Source of the DNA: Porphyromonas sp. COT-290 OH3588
Lineage (GTDB): Bacteria; Bacteroidota; Bacteroidia; Bacteroidales; Porphyromonadaceae
Direction: 5' to 3'
DNA: 64,000 bases
NCBI RefSeq assembly: GCF_000769075.1
Contig: NZ_JRFC01000003.1
Span: 181,742 to 245,741, forward strand
A program made the position numbers and the translations under genes. The first letter of the stretch is position 1. Each line of letters begins with the position of its first letter. The notes below the pieces were generated by a model that saw only the letters and a list, made by a program, of their open reading frames with translations, did not search any database and was not told where the DNA came from. Below, piece by piece: positions 36,388 to 44,848 of this stretch.

Positions 36388-37048
36388 GGAGGTATTGCAA
36401 GGAGCTAAGGGCGGTTTGCTCTTCTCGTTTGATAGAGCCAGTATTGGCTATCCCGAAACGCCCGTTCTTGATGCTTTCTCTTGGCAGGTCGCTCGGGGAG
36501 AGCATTGGGCAATCGTAGGACCAAATGGGGCAGGTAAGACAACTCTGGTCAAGACGCTGCTGGGGCTGCTCCCCATAAGAGGTGGGCAGCTCTCGTACTA
36601 TGGCTCCGACGACCGTCCTGCTGCTCGGCCAAGTATCGGCTATTTGCCACAGATCAATCGCATTGATAGAGCCTTCCCGATAGATGCCTATGAGGTCGTT
36701 GCCTCGGGGCTGCAGGGGACAACGCTTGGGCAGAGTGAGCGAAATGACCGTATCTCGGAGCTGCTTGAGGCGATTGACCTAGTTGAGTATGCTCGTGAAC
36801 CCATTGGGCGGCTTAGTGGTGGGCAGCTACAGCGCATTTTGCTGGCTCGTGCTTTGGCGGCTCGTCCCGAGCTCCTCGTGCTAGATGAGCCCATGAGCTT
36901 CTTGGATAGAAGCTATAAGGAGCTCTTCGGAGGGCTACTCTCCGAGCTCGCTCCCAAGGATAGTACAATACTAATGGTCACACACGATCTTCCCAATACA
37001 ATAACTGATGAATATCACTGGCAGACGCTTGCTATCGGTCGCTGGTAG
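36380..37048 (+). CDS. znuC: Metal ABC transporter ATP-binding protein
   Basis: ATPase subunit of the metal importer, 222 residues. It has Walker A GPNGAGKTT, Q-loop context GYLPQINRID, ABC signature LSGGQLQR, Walker B LLVLDEP, and the switch His in MVTHDLP. The length is typical of short ZnuC-like ATPases. It overlaps znuA (eight bases) upstream and the PAP2 gene (41 bases) downstream, so the three are probably translationally coupled. No integral-membrane permease (ZnuB) lies in this window, so the partner must be encoded elsewhere, or these two subunits may serve a different permease. Confidence 0.85.
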   Translation: MNREVLQGAKGGLLFSFDRASIGYPETPVLDAFSWQVARGEHWAIVGPNGAGKTTLVKTLLGLLPIRGGQLSYYGSDDRPAARPSIGYLPQINRIDRAFPIDAYEVVASGLQGTTLGQSERNDRISELLEAIDLVEYAREPIGRLSGGQLQRILLARALAARPELLVLDEPMSFLDRSYKELFGGLLSELAPKDSTILMVTHDLPNTITDEYHWQTLAIGRW

Positions 37049-38336
37049 CCTTTGGCTAAGCCTTATTTCTCTTGGCGCAGTTGAGGTGATGCCGCAGGTT
37101 GGGTCACTCCCTTTGTTGGAGCCTCTTGGCCGGTCTTCCGAGGGGCTTGGGCTCTCAACCCAGATGCTTGCCGATAGTCTACGGTTGAGTCCCTCGGCGC
37201 CACATCCGCTCTTGCGCTCTATGGGGCGTGCTCTACCTGCCTTAGCGATAGGTGTCGGCTATAATCTCTACAACCACGAGGTGCGCCACTTGCGTATGGC
37301 GCATGTGCCAGCCTTCCACAATCGTTACGACGACTATATGCAGTTCGCGCCTCTTGCCGCCCAAATCGGTATGCGCCTCTGGGGGGGTGAGGGGAGTAGC
37401 CACAGTCTAGGTCAGATGGCGCTAGCCGATGTCATAGCCACGGCTTCTATGCTGACTATTGTCTATGCAACCAAAACGACTACTGGGGTGCTTCGGCCCG
37501 ATGGCTCTAGCCACAATTCTTTCCCCTCGGGGCATACGGCTATGGCTTTTACCTCAGCGACACTACTGCATCAGGAGTATGGCGCACGCTATCCGTGGCT
37601 CTCTGTGCTCTCCTATACTGCCGCCTCTGCTACGGGTATAGGGCGTATCCTCAACAATCGACACTGGATTGGTGATGTAGTCATTGGGGCTGCTCTAGGC
37701 TATCTAAGTGGGAAGTTCGGTTATTGGCTCTCGGATGTGGTTTATGGTCGTAGGCGGAGCTATGGCGCTCCATACGATGGGTTGATTGAGGGAGCGGATA
37801 TTAGCTTCTATATACCCCTGAGATATGGGCATAGTACAGATCGATTCTCTCAAGAGGGGCTGACAGCTCGGCACCGTACTACTCAGCTTGGTCTAGGTGC
37901 TCGCTGGGGCTATTCGCCTAGGGGGTACTTTGCGGAGGCTGAGTTGGGTGCAGACGTACACGATTGGTCACTTGCTGATGCCGAGGCTGGCAAGGACGTT
38001 GGCTTGCGAGCACGAGCCTTGAGCCTGCGCTTGGGCTGGGGGAGAGCTCTGGAGTTGCTGCCCCGTCGGTTGTTTGTCGATGCTGGTGGGTTTGTTGCGT
38101 TTAAGGCGCCACAGACGCTCGATGAGCCTATTGGGTATAGCTTAGAGAGTCGTAGAGGTGTTGGGCTAGGGGTTAGCCTCTCGCCACGCTGGCAGTTTGC
38201 CGAGCGTATGAGCCTCAGCCTCTATGGCTCCTATCAGTATGCCCCCAAAAGCTGGCGGATTGTGGCTGGCCAGAGGGTGATAGCTCTCTCCGATCCGCTC
38301 TGGCGTGTAGGCTCGACGTTGAGCCTGATGCTCTAG
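37008..38336 (+). CDS. PAP2 phosphatase fused to a predicted outer-membrane barrel
   Basis: Predicted membrane lipid phosphatase of 442 residues. The start at 37008, inside the end of znuC, gives a signal-like N-terminus. The PAP2 signature is complete: KTTTGVLRPDG, SFPSGHTAMAF, and GRILNNRHWIGDVVIG, corresponding to the KxxxxxxRP, PSGH and RxxxxxHxxxD motifs with the catalytic His residues. After about residue 245 the chain becomes amphipathic beta strands (LGLGARWGYSP, GYFAEAELGADV, LSLRLGWGRAL, ...SLYGSYQYAP, RVGSTLSLML), suggesting an outer-membrane barrel. Lipid A 1- or 4'-phosphatase activity, known for PAP2 proteins in Porphyromonas, is a reasonable inference. It ends in a CTAG that overlaps the stop of the converging gene. 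Confidence 0.82.
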   Translation: MNITGRRLLSVAGSLWLSLISLGAVEVMPQVGSLPLLEPLGRSSEGLGLSTQMLADSLRLSPSAPHPLLRSMGRALPALAIGVGYNLYNHEVRHLRMAHVPAFHNRYDDYMQFAPLAAQIGMRLWGGEGSSHSLGQMALADVIATASMLTIVYATKTTTGVLRPDGSSHNSFPSGHTAMAFTSATLLHQEYGARYPWLSVLSYTAASATGIGRILNNRHWIGDVVIGAALGYLSGKFGYWLSDVVYGRRRSYGAPYDGLIEGADISFYIPLRYGHSTDRFSQEGLTARHRTTQLGLGARWGYSPRGYFAEAELGADVHDWSLADAEAGKDVGLRARALSLRLGWGRALELLPRRLFVDAGGFVAFKAPQTLDEPIGYSLESRRGVGLGVSLSPRWQFAERMSLSLYGSYQYAPKSWRIVAGQRVIALSDPLWRVGSTLSLML

Positions 38337-38884
38337 TCTATTTCTGCTCGATATACATACCTATATAGATCGGCCTTGATTTGCTCAAGGTCGGATAGGG
38401 GGAGGTCTTTGCTACACATTAGATGTAGCGGAACGGCCGCCCCCTCGCTTGTATAGGGCGGTTGGAGGTAGTCGATGGGTTGAATGCTTAGCCCAAGGCG
38501 ACGATAGAAGCCGATCCGTCGGCTCGCCATATCACTAGCTCCCTTATGCTCGACCTCTAGCACTAGTGTGCGCTCACCACAATACTCAAGTATGCTCTCA
38601 ATGACCCTAGTCCCTAGGCCTCTGCCTCGGCTCTGCTGGAGCGTGACGAGATGTTCTACGTAGACGACCTTACCCAGTACCCAGAGCGTTGCGAAGCCCA
38701 GTGCCTCATCTTGGTCGCAAATGGGCACGAAGCGAAACTCCTCGGCCATAGGGTTAAGGATTTGCTCCCACGGACGCTGTTCGTCTGCGGGGAAGCTCTC
38801 TAGATACGCCGAGCGAAGGGTTTCTAGCTCTGCCGAACTGAGTGACGAAGCTGATGCGCCGTTGAAGTCGAAGTTGAGGATCAT
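38333..38884 (-). CDS. GNAT family acetyltransferase
   Basis: Predicted N-acetyltransferase of 183 residues with unknown substrate. The GNAT fold shows in motif A VEHLVTLQQSRGRGLGTRVIESI, which contains the acetyl-CoA pyrophosphate-binding RGRGLG loop, and in the later RRIGFYRRLGLS segment. The start at 38884 is supported by a TATCTTTG box about 40 nt upstream on the minus strand (38924-38931). It converges with the PAP2 gene: the two stop codons share a CTAG. Confidence 0.85.
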   Translation of the reverse strand: MILNFDFNGASASSLSSAELETLRSAYLESFPADEQRPWEQILNPMAEEFRFVPICDQDEALGFATLWVLGKVVYVEHLVTLQQSRGRGLGTRVIESILEYCGERTLVLEVEHKGASDMASRRIGFYRRLGLSIQPIDYLQPPYTSEGAAVPLHLMCSKDLPLSDLEQIKADLYRYVYRAEID

Positions 38885-39029
38885 ATATGCAGAATGATGA
38901 TGTTCCTATACTTAGGAATACTTCAAAGATAGAAAAGGTTTGCCCTCAAAGGTTTAATCACTTTCTACGGATTGAGGCTTCCCTAGCCCATAAATCCGCC
39001 CCGATACTCCCTACATCAAGCCACTAAAC
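38885..39029. other. Intergenic region upstream of the GNAT gene
   Basis: Holds the GNAT promoter box (38924-38931, minus strand) and otherwise nothing recognisable. Confidence 0.5.
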
Positions 39030-39086
39030 AGCCAAATTCTGCACAGATAATGATGGAAAACATCAGTTATAGTGCAGAATTTGGCT
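39030..39086. repeat. Long inverted repeat upstream of the Tricorn-like gene
   Basis: A perfect 15-bp outer stem (AGCCAAATTCTGCAC/GTGCAGAATTTGGCT) and an inner imperfect stem (ATAATGATG/CATCAGTTAT) form an extended hairpin followed on the plus strand by ATTTTAT. No plus-strand gene precedes it, so a terminator role is not obvious. Confidence 0.6.
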
Positions 39087-39266
39087 ATTTTATACTACCG
39101 ACTGACTTTCAGAGCCAGCAAGAGTCTAACGGATTTGAGGAGCTTCTTGTCGTGATCCTTACGTGTAAGTTGCACTTTGCCTAGGGGGAAAATCTGGTGG
39201 CGTAGGCAAATAAAGTTGTGCTACTACATAGAAAAACTTATTTCTCTGCCTAGTAAAATTATAAAC

Positions 39267-39339
39267 CAAGCCTTGAGATATATATTTCAAGGTTTGGTTT
39301 ATATATTTCAAGGTTGGAAATGTATATCTCAAGGCTTGG
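39267..39339. repeat. 21-bp-period tandem repeat with palindromic units
   Basis: Three 21-base units begin at 39267, 39288 and 39309, each starting CAAG, with a partial fourth from 39330. Each unit boundary carries CCTTGA/TCAAGG half-sites flanking an AT-rich core, so adjacent units form palindromes. It would translate into a YIFQG-like repeat, but no gene is supported. The unit sequence differs from the repeat at 63312 although the period is the same. Confidence 0.8.
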
Positions 39340-39486
39340 TTTGTAGTTTTTGTAGGTGCGTTGGCAACTTTTTGTCTATACCGAAATAACTATTTGTCCA
39401 TACCAGTGCAATTTCTTCTGTGCTATATGCCGAGCTTCGGTAGCTAATTATCCTCGCAGGCTGCAGAGGGAGCCAAAAAGTCTTCC

Positions 39487-39494
39487 TAGTTTTG
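39487..39494 (+). promoter_or_regulatory. -7 box of the Tricorn-like protease gene
   Basis: TAGTTTTG 33 nt before the ATG at 39528 matches TAnnTTTG. No clear -33 partner. Confidence 0.4.
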
Positions 39495-39527
39495 TGTACA
39501 GATATTTTTAAGTTACAACGAAGCATT

Positions 39528-42500
39528 ATGAATCTAAAGAAACTGATGGTCTGCATCATCGCTTCAAGTGCCTTGGGTACAGCGACGGCAGCCGAGGGGC
39601 CACTGTGGCTCCGCTATCCGAGTATCTCGCCCGACGGGACGCAGATTGCTTTCACTTACAAGGGGGATATCTATACCGTGCCAGCCTCTGGAGGCGAGGC
39701 TAAGCGACTAACTGCCCACGAGGCCTATGATAGCTGTCCTATTTGGTCGCCCGACGGCAAGCAGATCGCTTTCGTTAGCGATCGTAATAAGCTCGGCGTG
39801 AATATCTATCTGATGCATGCACAGGGTGGCCAAGCCCGTCAGCTGACGACCCACTCGGGGACAGAAACGCCCCATTCCTTTACCCCAGACGGCAAGCACA
39901 TCGTCTTCAAAGCACAAATTCAAGACGATGCCAAGTCTACGCTATTCCCTAGCAAAGGGCGAACAGAACTCTACCAAGTAGCCACGACGGGCGGACGGCC
40001 AGAGCTTCTACTCGGTATGCCTGCCGAATATGCAACGGTAACGGCCGAGGGAAAAATACTCTATCACGACCATAAGGGGGCGGAGAACGAATGGCGCAAG
40101 CACCATACCTCCTCGATCGCTAGAGATATTATGGAGTATGACCCCAAGGGGCAGACCTTCCGTCAGCTCACCCACAACGCAGGCGAAGACCGCAATCCAG
40201 TCTACAGTGCAGACAAGAAGCATATCTACTACCTAAGTGAGCAGGGGGGTAAGACGATGAATGTCTATCGCCTTGGTCTCTCGTCCACCCAGCCCACGGC
40301 ATTGACCAACTTCACGGGAGAGCCAGTACGTTTCCTCTCAGCCTCTCGAGAGGACAAACTCTGCTTCGGCTATGCGGGGCAGATCTATACGATGATGCCG
40401 GGGCAAGCTCCACAGCTTGTGTCCGTCAGGATCATCAACGATGTTCAGGACACAGAGCTAGCCAGCCTCAAGGCTGGGCGAGAGATCCGAAATACAGAGG
40501 TATCGCCAGACGGCAAACTCATCGCTTTCACCTTCCGAGGCGAGGTATTTGTTTCCTCCGCCGATCATAAGACAACTAAGCGCATCACCACCACTCCTGC
40601 CGTAGAGCGTGGACTGACTTTCGGCTCGGATAGCCGCTCTCTAGTCTATGCCAGCGCACGTGATGGGCTATTCGATCTCTACAAGGCCGAGATAGTGCGT
40701 GAGCAAGATCCAGACTTCGCCAATGCGACTCTGGTTAGGGAAACGAAGCTATTGCCTAGCATCAAGGGAGAGAAGGCCTATCCTAAGTTTTCCCCAGACG
40801 GCAGAGAGATCGCTTTCGTCCTCAATAGAAAGGTGCTGGCCGTCTACAACTTCGCCACGGGTAAGCTCCGAGAGCTGACGGACGAGCGTACGATGCACGA
40901 CGGTACGGGAGCTATCGAGTATGCGTGGTCGCCCGATAGCAAATGGATTGCTCTATCTTACGTAGCTCGTGCGCACGCCCCTTACTATGACGTGGGGATC
41001 GTAGCGGCCAATGGCGATAGCCCTGTTCGCAACCTAACGAACAGCGGTTACTTCGCTCACAGCCCCCGTTGGTCTGCCGATGGCAATGCCCTTATCTATC
41101 GTACCGATATGTATGGTATGCGCAACCATGCCTCTTGGGGTTCGCTTGCCGACGTTATGATGGTCTTCCTCAACCGTAAGGCTTACGAGCAGTACAAGAT
41201 GACCGAGGAGGAGCATGAGCTGAATAAGCCCAAAGAAGCGAAAGCTAAAGAAGGGGAGAAAGGCGGAAAAGATAAGCCCAAGGTCAGCACCCCCAATATC
41301 GAGATCGAGTGGGACAACATTGAGGACAGACACGTCCGCCTGACCCCGAACTCCTCGGACCTAGGCGATGCTATCCTAAGCCCAGACGGCAAGAAACTCT
41401 ATTACTTCTCGAGTGTGGAGCAGAAGTATGACCTATGGGTGCATGACTTGCGTAAGAAGACGACCAAACTGCTCAAGAAGATGGACGCTGGGAGCGTTGC
41501 TTTCGCCACCGACAAGGAGGGTAAGTCTGTCTTCGTGCTTGGCGATCAGTCGGGCAAGCTCAATCCCAAGGACGATAGCTTCAAGGCCATCAGCCTCTCG
41601 GCAGAGCTAGACCTAGATAGGGCAAACGAGCGAGTAGCCATGTTCGACGAAGTGGAGCGTGAGCAGGGGCTTCGCTTCTACCGCAGTGATATGCACGGTG
41701 TGGACTGGCCTGCACTCACCAAGTACTACCGCCGCTATCTGCCACACATCAACAACAATCACGACTTCGCCGAGATGCTTAGCGAACTGCTCGGCGAGCT
41801 TAACGTGTCGCACACTGGATCGGGTTACCGAGGCTCTTCTGCCGCTAAGCCAACGGCAGAGCTAGGCCTATTCTTCGCCCCCTTTAGAGGTCAGGACGGT
41901 CTAGTGGTGGACGAGGTGGTAGCAGGTGGCCCGCTAGACATCTCCGAGTCCCGTATGAAAAAGGGAGATACCCTGCTCTCGATCGACGGCGTGGAGATTA
42001 AGGCTGGTATGGACTACTTCCCCCTGCTCAACGGCAAGGCGGGCAAACGTATGCTCATCACCTATCGCTCTGCCGAGGCAGGCAAGACACTTGATCTGAT
42101 CGTCAAGCCCATCAGCTCGGGAGCCTTGCAGAGGCTGCTCTACAAACGTTGGGTCAAGCAGCGCGCCGAGATCGTAGAGCGACTCTCTGGTGGTCAGCTA
42201 GGTTATGTGCATATCCCCTCGATGGGCGACCCTAGCTTCCGAACTGCCTATGCCGACGTGCTCGGACGTTATTACGGACGTAAGGGGATTGTCATCGACA
42301 TTCGACACAACGGTGGTGGGCGTCTGCACGAGGATATAGAGGTGTTCTTCACGGGTAAGAAATACCTCCAGCAGGAGATCCGAGGCAAGGATTACTGCGA
42401 GATGCCTAGCCGACGCTGGAACCATGCCTCCATTATGCTGGTCTGCGAGGATGACTACAGCAATGCCCACGGCACACCTTGGGTCTATCAGAAGCTGAAG

Positions 42501-42749
42501 ATTGGTAAGGTCGTAGGTATGCCAGTACCCGGCACGATGACGAGTGTGAACTGGGTGACCCTGCAAGACCCAAGCCTCTACTTCGGTATCCCTGCCGTAG
42601 GCTATCGTACTGCCGAGGGAGATTATCTCGAGAATAAGCAGCTCGAACCCGATGTACGCATTCCGCTCGATCCGAAAAAGGCACTAGAGGGTACGGACAC
42701 TCAGCTAGAAGCTGCCGTACATATCCTGCTTGAGGACCTCAAAGGGTAG
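39528..42749 (+). CDS. Tricorn-like S41 protease
   Basis: Predicted exported or periplasmic peptidase, 1073 residues. The ATG at 39528 gives the signal peptide MNLKKLMVCIIASSALGTATA; an in-frame ATG at 39492 would spoil it. N-terminal TolB/WD-like propeller repeats (ISPDGTQIAFTYKGDIYTVP, SPDGKQIAFVSDR) form two propellers to about residue 680, with a low-complexity KPKEAKAKEGEKGGKDKPK linker. Then a Tricorn C1 domain, a PDZ domain (about 780-860) and an S41 core. SH at 761-762 matches the Ser-His pair of Tricorn, and S978 in DDYSNAHGTP is the best candidate nucleophile. A 44-base terminator follows. The role in peptide degradation is by family. Confidence 0.88.
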   Translation: MNLKKLMVCIIASSALGTATAAEGPLWLRYPSISPDGTQIAFTYKGDIYTVPASGGEAKRLTAHEAYDSCPIWSPDGKQIAFVSDRNKLGVNIYLMHAQGGQARQLTTHSGTETPHSFTPDGKHIVFKAQIQDDAKSTLFPSKGRTELYQVATTGGRPELLLGMPAEYATVTAEGKILYHDHKGAENEWRKHHTSSIARDIMEYDPKGQTFRQLTHNAGEDRNPVYSADKKHIYYLSEQGGKTMNVYRLGLSSTQPTALTNFTGEPVRFLSASREDKLCFGYAGQIYTMMPGQAPQLVSVRIINDVQDTELASLKAGREIRNTEVSPDGKLIAFTFRGEVFVSSADHKTTKRITTTPAVERGLTFGSDSRSLVYASARDGLFDLYKAEIVREQDPDFANATLVRETKLLPSIKGEKAYPKFSPDGREIAFVLNRKVLAVYNFATGKLRELTDERTMHDGTGAIEYAWSPDSKWIALSYVARAHAPYYDVGIVAANGDSPVRNLTNSGYFAHSPRWSADGNALIYRTDMYGMRNHASWGSLADVMMVFLNRKAYEQYKMTEEEHELNKPKEAKAKEGEKGGKDKPKVSTPNIEIEWDNIEDRHVRLTPNSSDLGDAILSPDGKKLYYFSSVEQKYDLWVHDLRKKTTKLLKKMDAGSVAFATDKEGKSVFVLGDQSGKLNPKDDSFKAISLSAELDLDRANERVAMFDEVEREQGLRFYRSDMHGVDWPALTKYYRRYLPHINNNHDFAEMLSELLGELNVSHTGSGYRGSSAAKPTAELGLFFAPFRGQDGLVVDEVVAGGPLDISESRMKKGDTLLSIDGVEIKAGMDYFPLLNGKAGKRMLITYRSAEAGKTLDLIVKPISSGALQRLLYKRWVKQRAEIVERLSGGQLGYVHIPSMGDPSFRTAYADVLGRYYGRKGIVIDIRHNGGGRLHEDIEVFFTGKKYLQQEIRGKDYCEMPSRRWNHASIMLVCEDDYSNAHGTPWVYQKLKIGKVVGMPVPGTMTSVNWVTLQDPSLYFGIPAVGYRTAEGDYLENKQLEPDVRIPLDPKKALEGTDTQLEAAVHILLEDLKG

Positions 42750-42840
42750 CGAGCGCATCTCGAGAATCCGTAGAGCATAAAGCTCTTCGATATTCCCTAA
42801 AGAGCATTGTGGGTGAAATGAATTGCGATCTACAATGCTC

Positions 42841-42884
42841 TACGAAGGCCAAGTCCGAATATAAGCTCGGACTTGGCTTTCGTA
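42841..42884 (+). terminator. Terminator of the Tricorn-like gene
   Basis: An 18-bp stem (TACGAAGGCCAAGTCCGA with its complement, one G-T pair) with an eight-base loop, followed by TTTAGT. Confidence 0.8.
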
Positions 42885-42997
42885 TTTAGTAGATGTTTGT
42901 GGATATCAGGGGTGCTTAAACCTTAATATATCTTGATGGATGGGGTGGTTGAATTTAATTTTCGGGGATATAGATGATGTTTGGCTGATATTTTTCA

Positions 42998-43005
42998 TAT
43001 CTTTG
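42998..43005 (+). promoter_or_regulatory. -7 box of the GEVED protein gene
   Basis: TATCTTTG 43 nt before the ATG. TTTG at 42980-42983 is only 14 nt upstream, short for a -33 element. Confidence 0.5.
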
Positions 43006-43048
43006 ACCCAGAATAAACTTAATTTAATAAATTATTTAACGATTATCA

Positions 43049-44749
43049 ATGATTATGAAGCGTTACTTATTAGCGGCTATGGCTCTTTTGGGAGCTAGTA
43101 CAATGTCATTGCCAGCCAACGCACAGGCAGACTACTCAGCATTTTGTAAGTGGGATGAGGTTGCGAAGAAGCGTGGAGGTACAGACCGCGTTGTACGTAC
43201 GTTGCCAATAACTGGTGCTACTAAGGGCGGCGAAGCTCAGACTTTCACCGTGGAAGTAGCGGGGGCAAATGCTACTGCACAGACAAAAATCAACTTCGAT
43301 AAGACTGCCTCTGTCCTGCAGGCTACCAAGGGGGATCAGCTGAATGTTGCGCCAACCTTCTACAACTTGCACTGGACGCACTTCTATCTCTATATCGACT
43401 ACAACCAAGACGGGGTGTTTGATGAACAAACAGAGCTTGTGTCTTACACACACTATCGTAAGAATGGTACAGGAGATTTTAAGAATAGCTTAGGCGAAAC
43501 CATTCCTAAGGGAGATGTATTTAATGGTGGTAAGCTACCAGTATTCACAATTCCAGAGAGTGCAAATACTGGTTTGACTTACGTCCGCTTCAAAGCTGAC
43601 TGGGATAACATCAATCCTTGCGGTAATCCCGGAGCGGCTGATGGATCAAACAGCCTTTCTGCTAACCGTGGTACTATCTGCGACTTCATGATTAACATTC
43701 ACAGCAAGGAAACGCCTCCTGTACCAGCAGATGAGTTTATGGTAACTGTTGAGTATGACACAAACAAGGGAGAGGTAGAGTTTGAGGATGTTGAAACTGG
43801 CGAGAAGGTTGATATTTCTAAGCCCATAGCTAAGGACACCGATCTTTGGGTAATTGTGAGGGCAAAAGAAAACTATGAACCAATCTCCATCCTCGTTAAT
43901 GACGTTGAGAAGATCGGCGAAATGGAGGACACGGATTTCATCTCAGTCGATATTATGGAGGATACAAAGATCAAGGTGGTCTTCGCTCCTAAGACTTATG
44001 AATTCAAGATTCAGTTCGATAATACGAAAGTAGAGGTTGTTACTGCTCTAGATGATGACAGTCCCGTGGGCAACCGAGTAGAAGGTGGTACTAGGGTTTA
44101 TCTATTCGTGAATGCCAAGGAGGGTTTCGAGCTGACAAGCCTCAAGGTCAACAACAAAGAACGCCTAAAGGATCTAGATGAAAATCACTTGATCGCAGTC
44201 ACTGTTACGGAGAATACGACTGTCGTAGTAGAGGCTCAGGAAGCCGCTGCTAAGGCATATACTGTAACCTATAGTGTCAAGAACAATGAGGGAGGTACAC
44301 TCAGCATTACGAATAAGTCAGACGGCTCTGAGGTTAAGTCAGGTGGCAAGGTGCAAGCCAATGAAACTATCGTTGTCAAGTGTGTACCTGCAAAGGGATA
44401 CAAGCTGTCAGAGCTGCTGATGAATGGGGTTAACTTCTTGGCAATTGCAGGTGATCCTGAGCATACATCTTTTAATGTTCCCGTAGATACTGACTATGTG
44501 ATTGAGGCTGTATTCGTCAAGAATACCGCAGTTGATGGCGTAGACGTAGCTAAGGCTAAGGTATTGGCTGGCGAAGGTGCTGTCATCGTAGCAGGTGTTG
44601 AAGCAGGTACTCAGGTTGAGGTGTACACCCTCGCAGGTAAACTAGTGGCAAGTGTGACTACTCAAGGAGCATCGCACAAGGTCGCTGTAGCCTCTGGTGC
44701 TTACCTCGTTAAGGTAAAATCAGCCGTATATAAGGTACAAGTGAAGTAA
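43049..44749 (+). CDS. GEVED-domain T9SS-secreted protein
   Basis: Predicted surface or secreted protein of 566 residues, possibly adhesive. The signal peptide MIMKRYLLAAMALLGASTMSLPANAQ starts at either of two nearby ATGs (43049 or 43055). The N-terminal part (about 30-225) contains a GEVED-type domain with THFYLYIDYNQDGVFDEQTELV. Three successive repeat domains of about 80-90 residues follow, each with a glycine/lysine-rich beta pattern and an ending such as ISVDIMEDTKIKVVFA, IAVTVTENTTVVVEA and FNVPVDTDYVIEAVFV, comparable to bacterial repeat (Flg_new-like) modules. The last about 65 residues form a T9SS sorting domain ending in GAYLVKVKSAVYKVQVK. Function is unknown; a strong terminator follows. 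Confidence 0.82.
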   Translation: MIMKRYLLAAMALLGASTMSLPANAQADYSAFCKWDEVAKKRGGTDRVVRTLPITGATKGGEAQTFTVEVAGANATAQTKINFDKTASVLQATKGDQLNVAPTFYNLHWTHFYLYIDYNQDGVFDEQTELVSYTHYRKNGTGDFKNSLGETIPKGDVFNGGKLPVFTIPESANTGLTYVRFKADWDNINPCGNPGAADGSNSLSANRGTICDFMINIHSKETPPVPADEFMVTVEYDTNKGEVEFEDVETGEKVDISKPIAKDTDLWVIVRAKENYEPISILVNDVEKIGEMEDTDFISVDIMEDTKIKVVFAPKTYEFKIQFDNTKVEVVTALDDDSPVGNRVEGGTRVYLFVNAKEGFELTSLKVNNKERLKDLDENHLIAVTVTENTTVVVEAQEAAAKAYTVTYSVKNNEGGTLSITNKSDGSEVKSGGKVQANETIVVKCVPAKGYKLSELLMNGVNFLAIAGDPEHTSFNVPVDTDYVIEAVFVKNTAVDGVDVAKAKVLAGEGAVIVAGVEAGTQVEVYTLAGKLVASVTTQGASHKVAVASGAYLVKVKSAVYKVQVK

Positions 44750-44770
44750 GCACTTCGGTAATCGACCAAA

Positions 44771-44810
44771 CATAAAAGGCGCATCGAACAATCTCGATGC
44801 GCCTTTTATG
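44771..44810. terminator. Bidirectional terminator
   Basis: A perfect 17-bp stem with a six-base loop; outer arms CATAAAA/TTTTATG. It lies between the GEVED gene and the converging HAD gene. Confidence 0.85.
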
Positions 44811-44848
44811 TTTTATTGCAGAGCGATTGTGGCCGCTCTTTGGGGGGA

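Noticed and set aside
39267..39339. Possible CRISPR array.
   Set aside because: Units are directly adjacent with no spacers, and no cas genes are in the window. The same applies to 63312-63374.
39177..39389. 70-codon frame across the 21-bp repeat.
   Set aside because: It is a translation of the repeat (YIFQG-like units) with no signal peptide or coding evidence.
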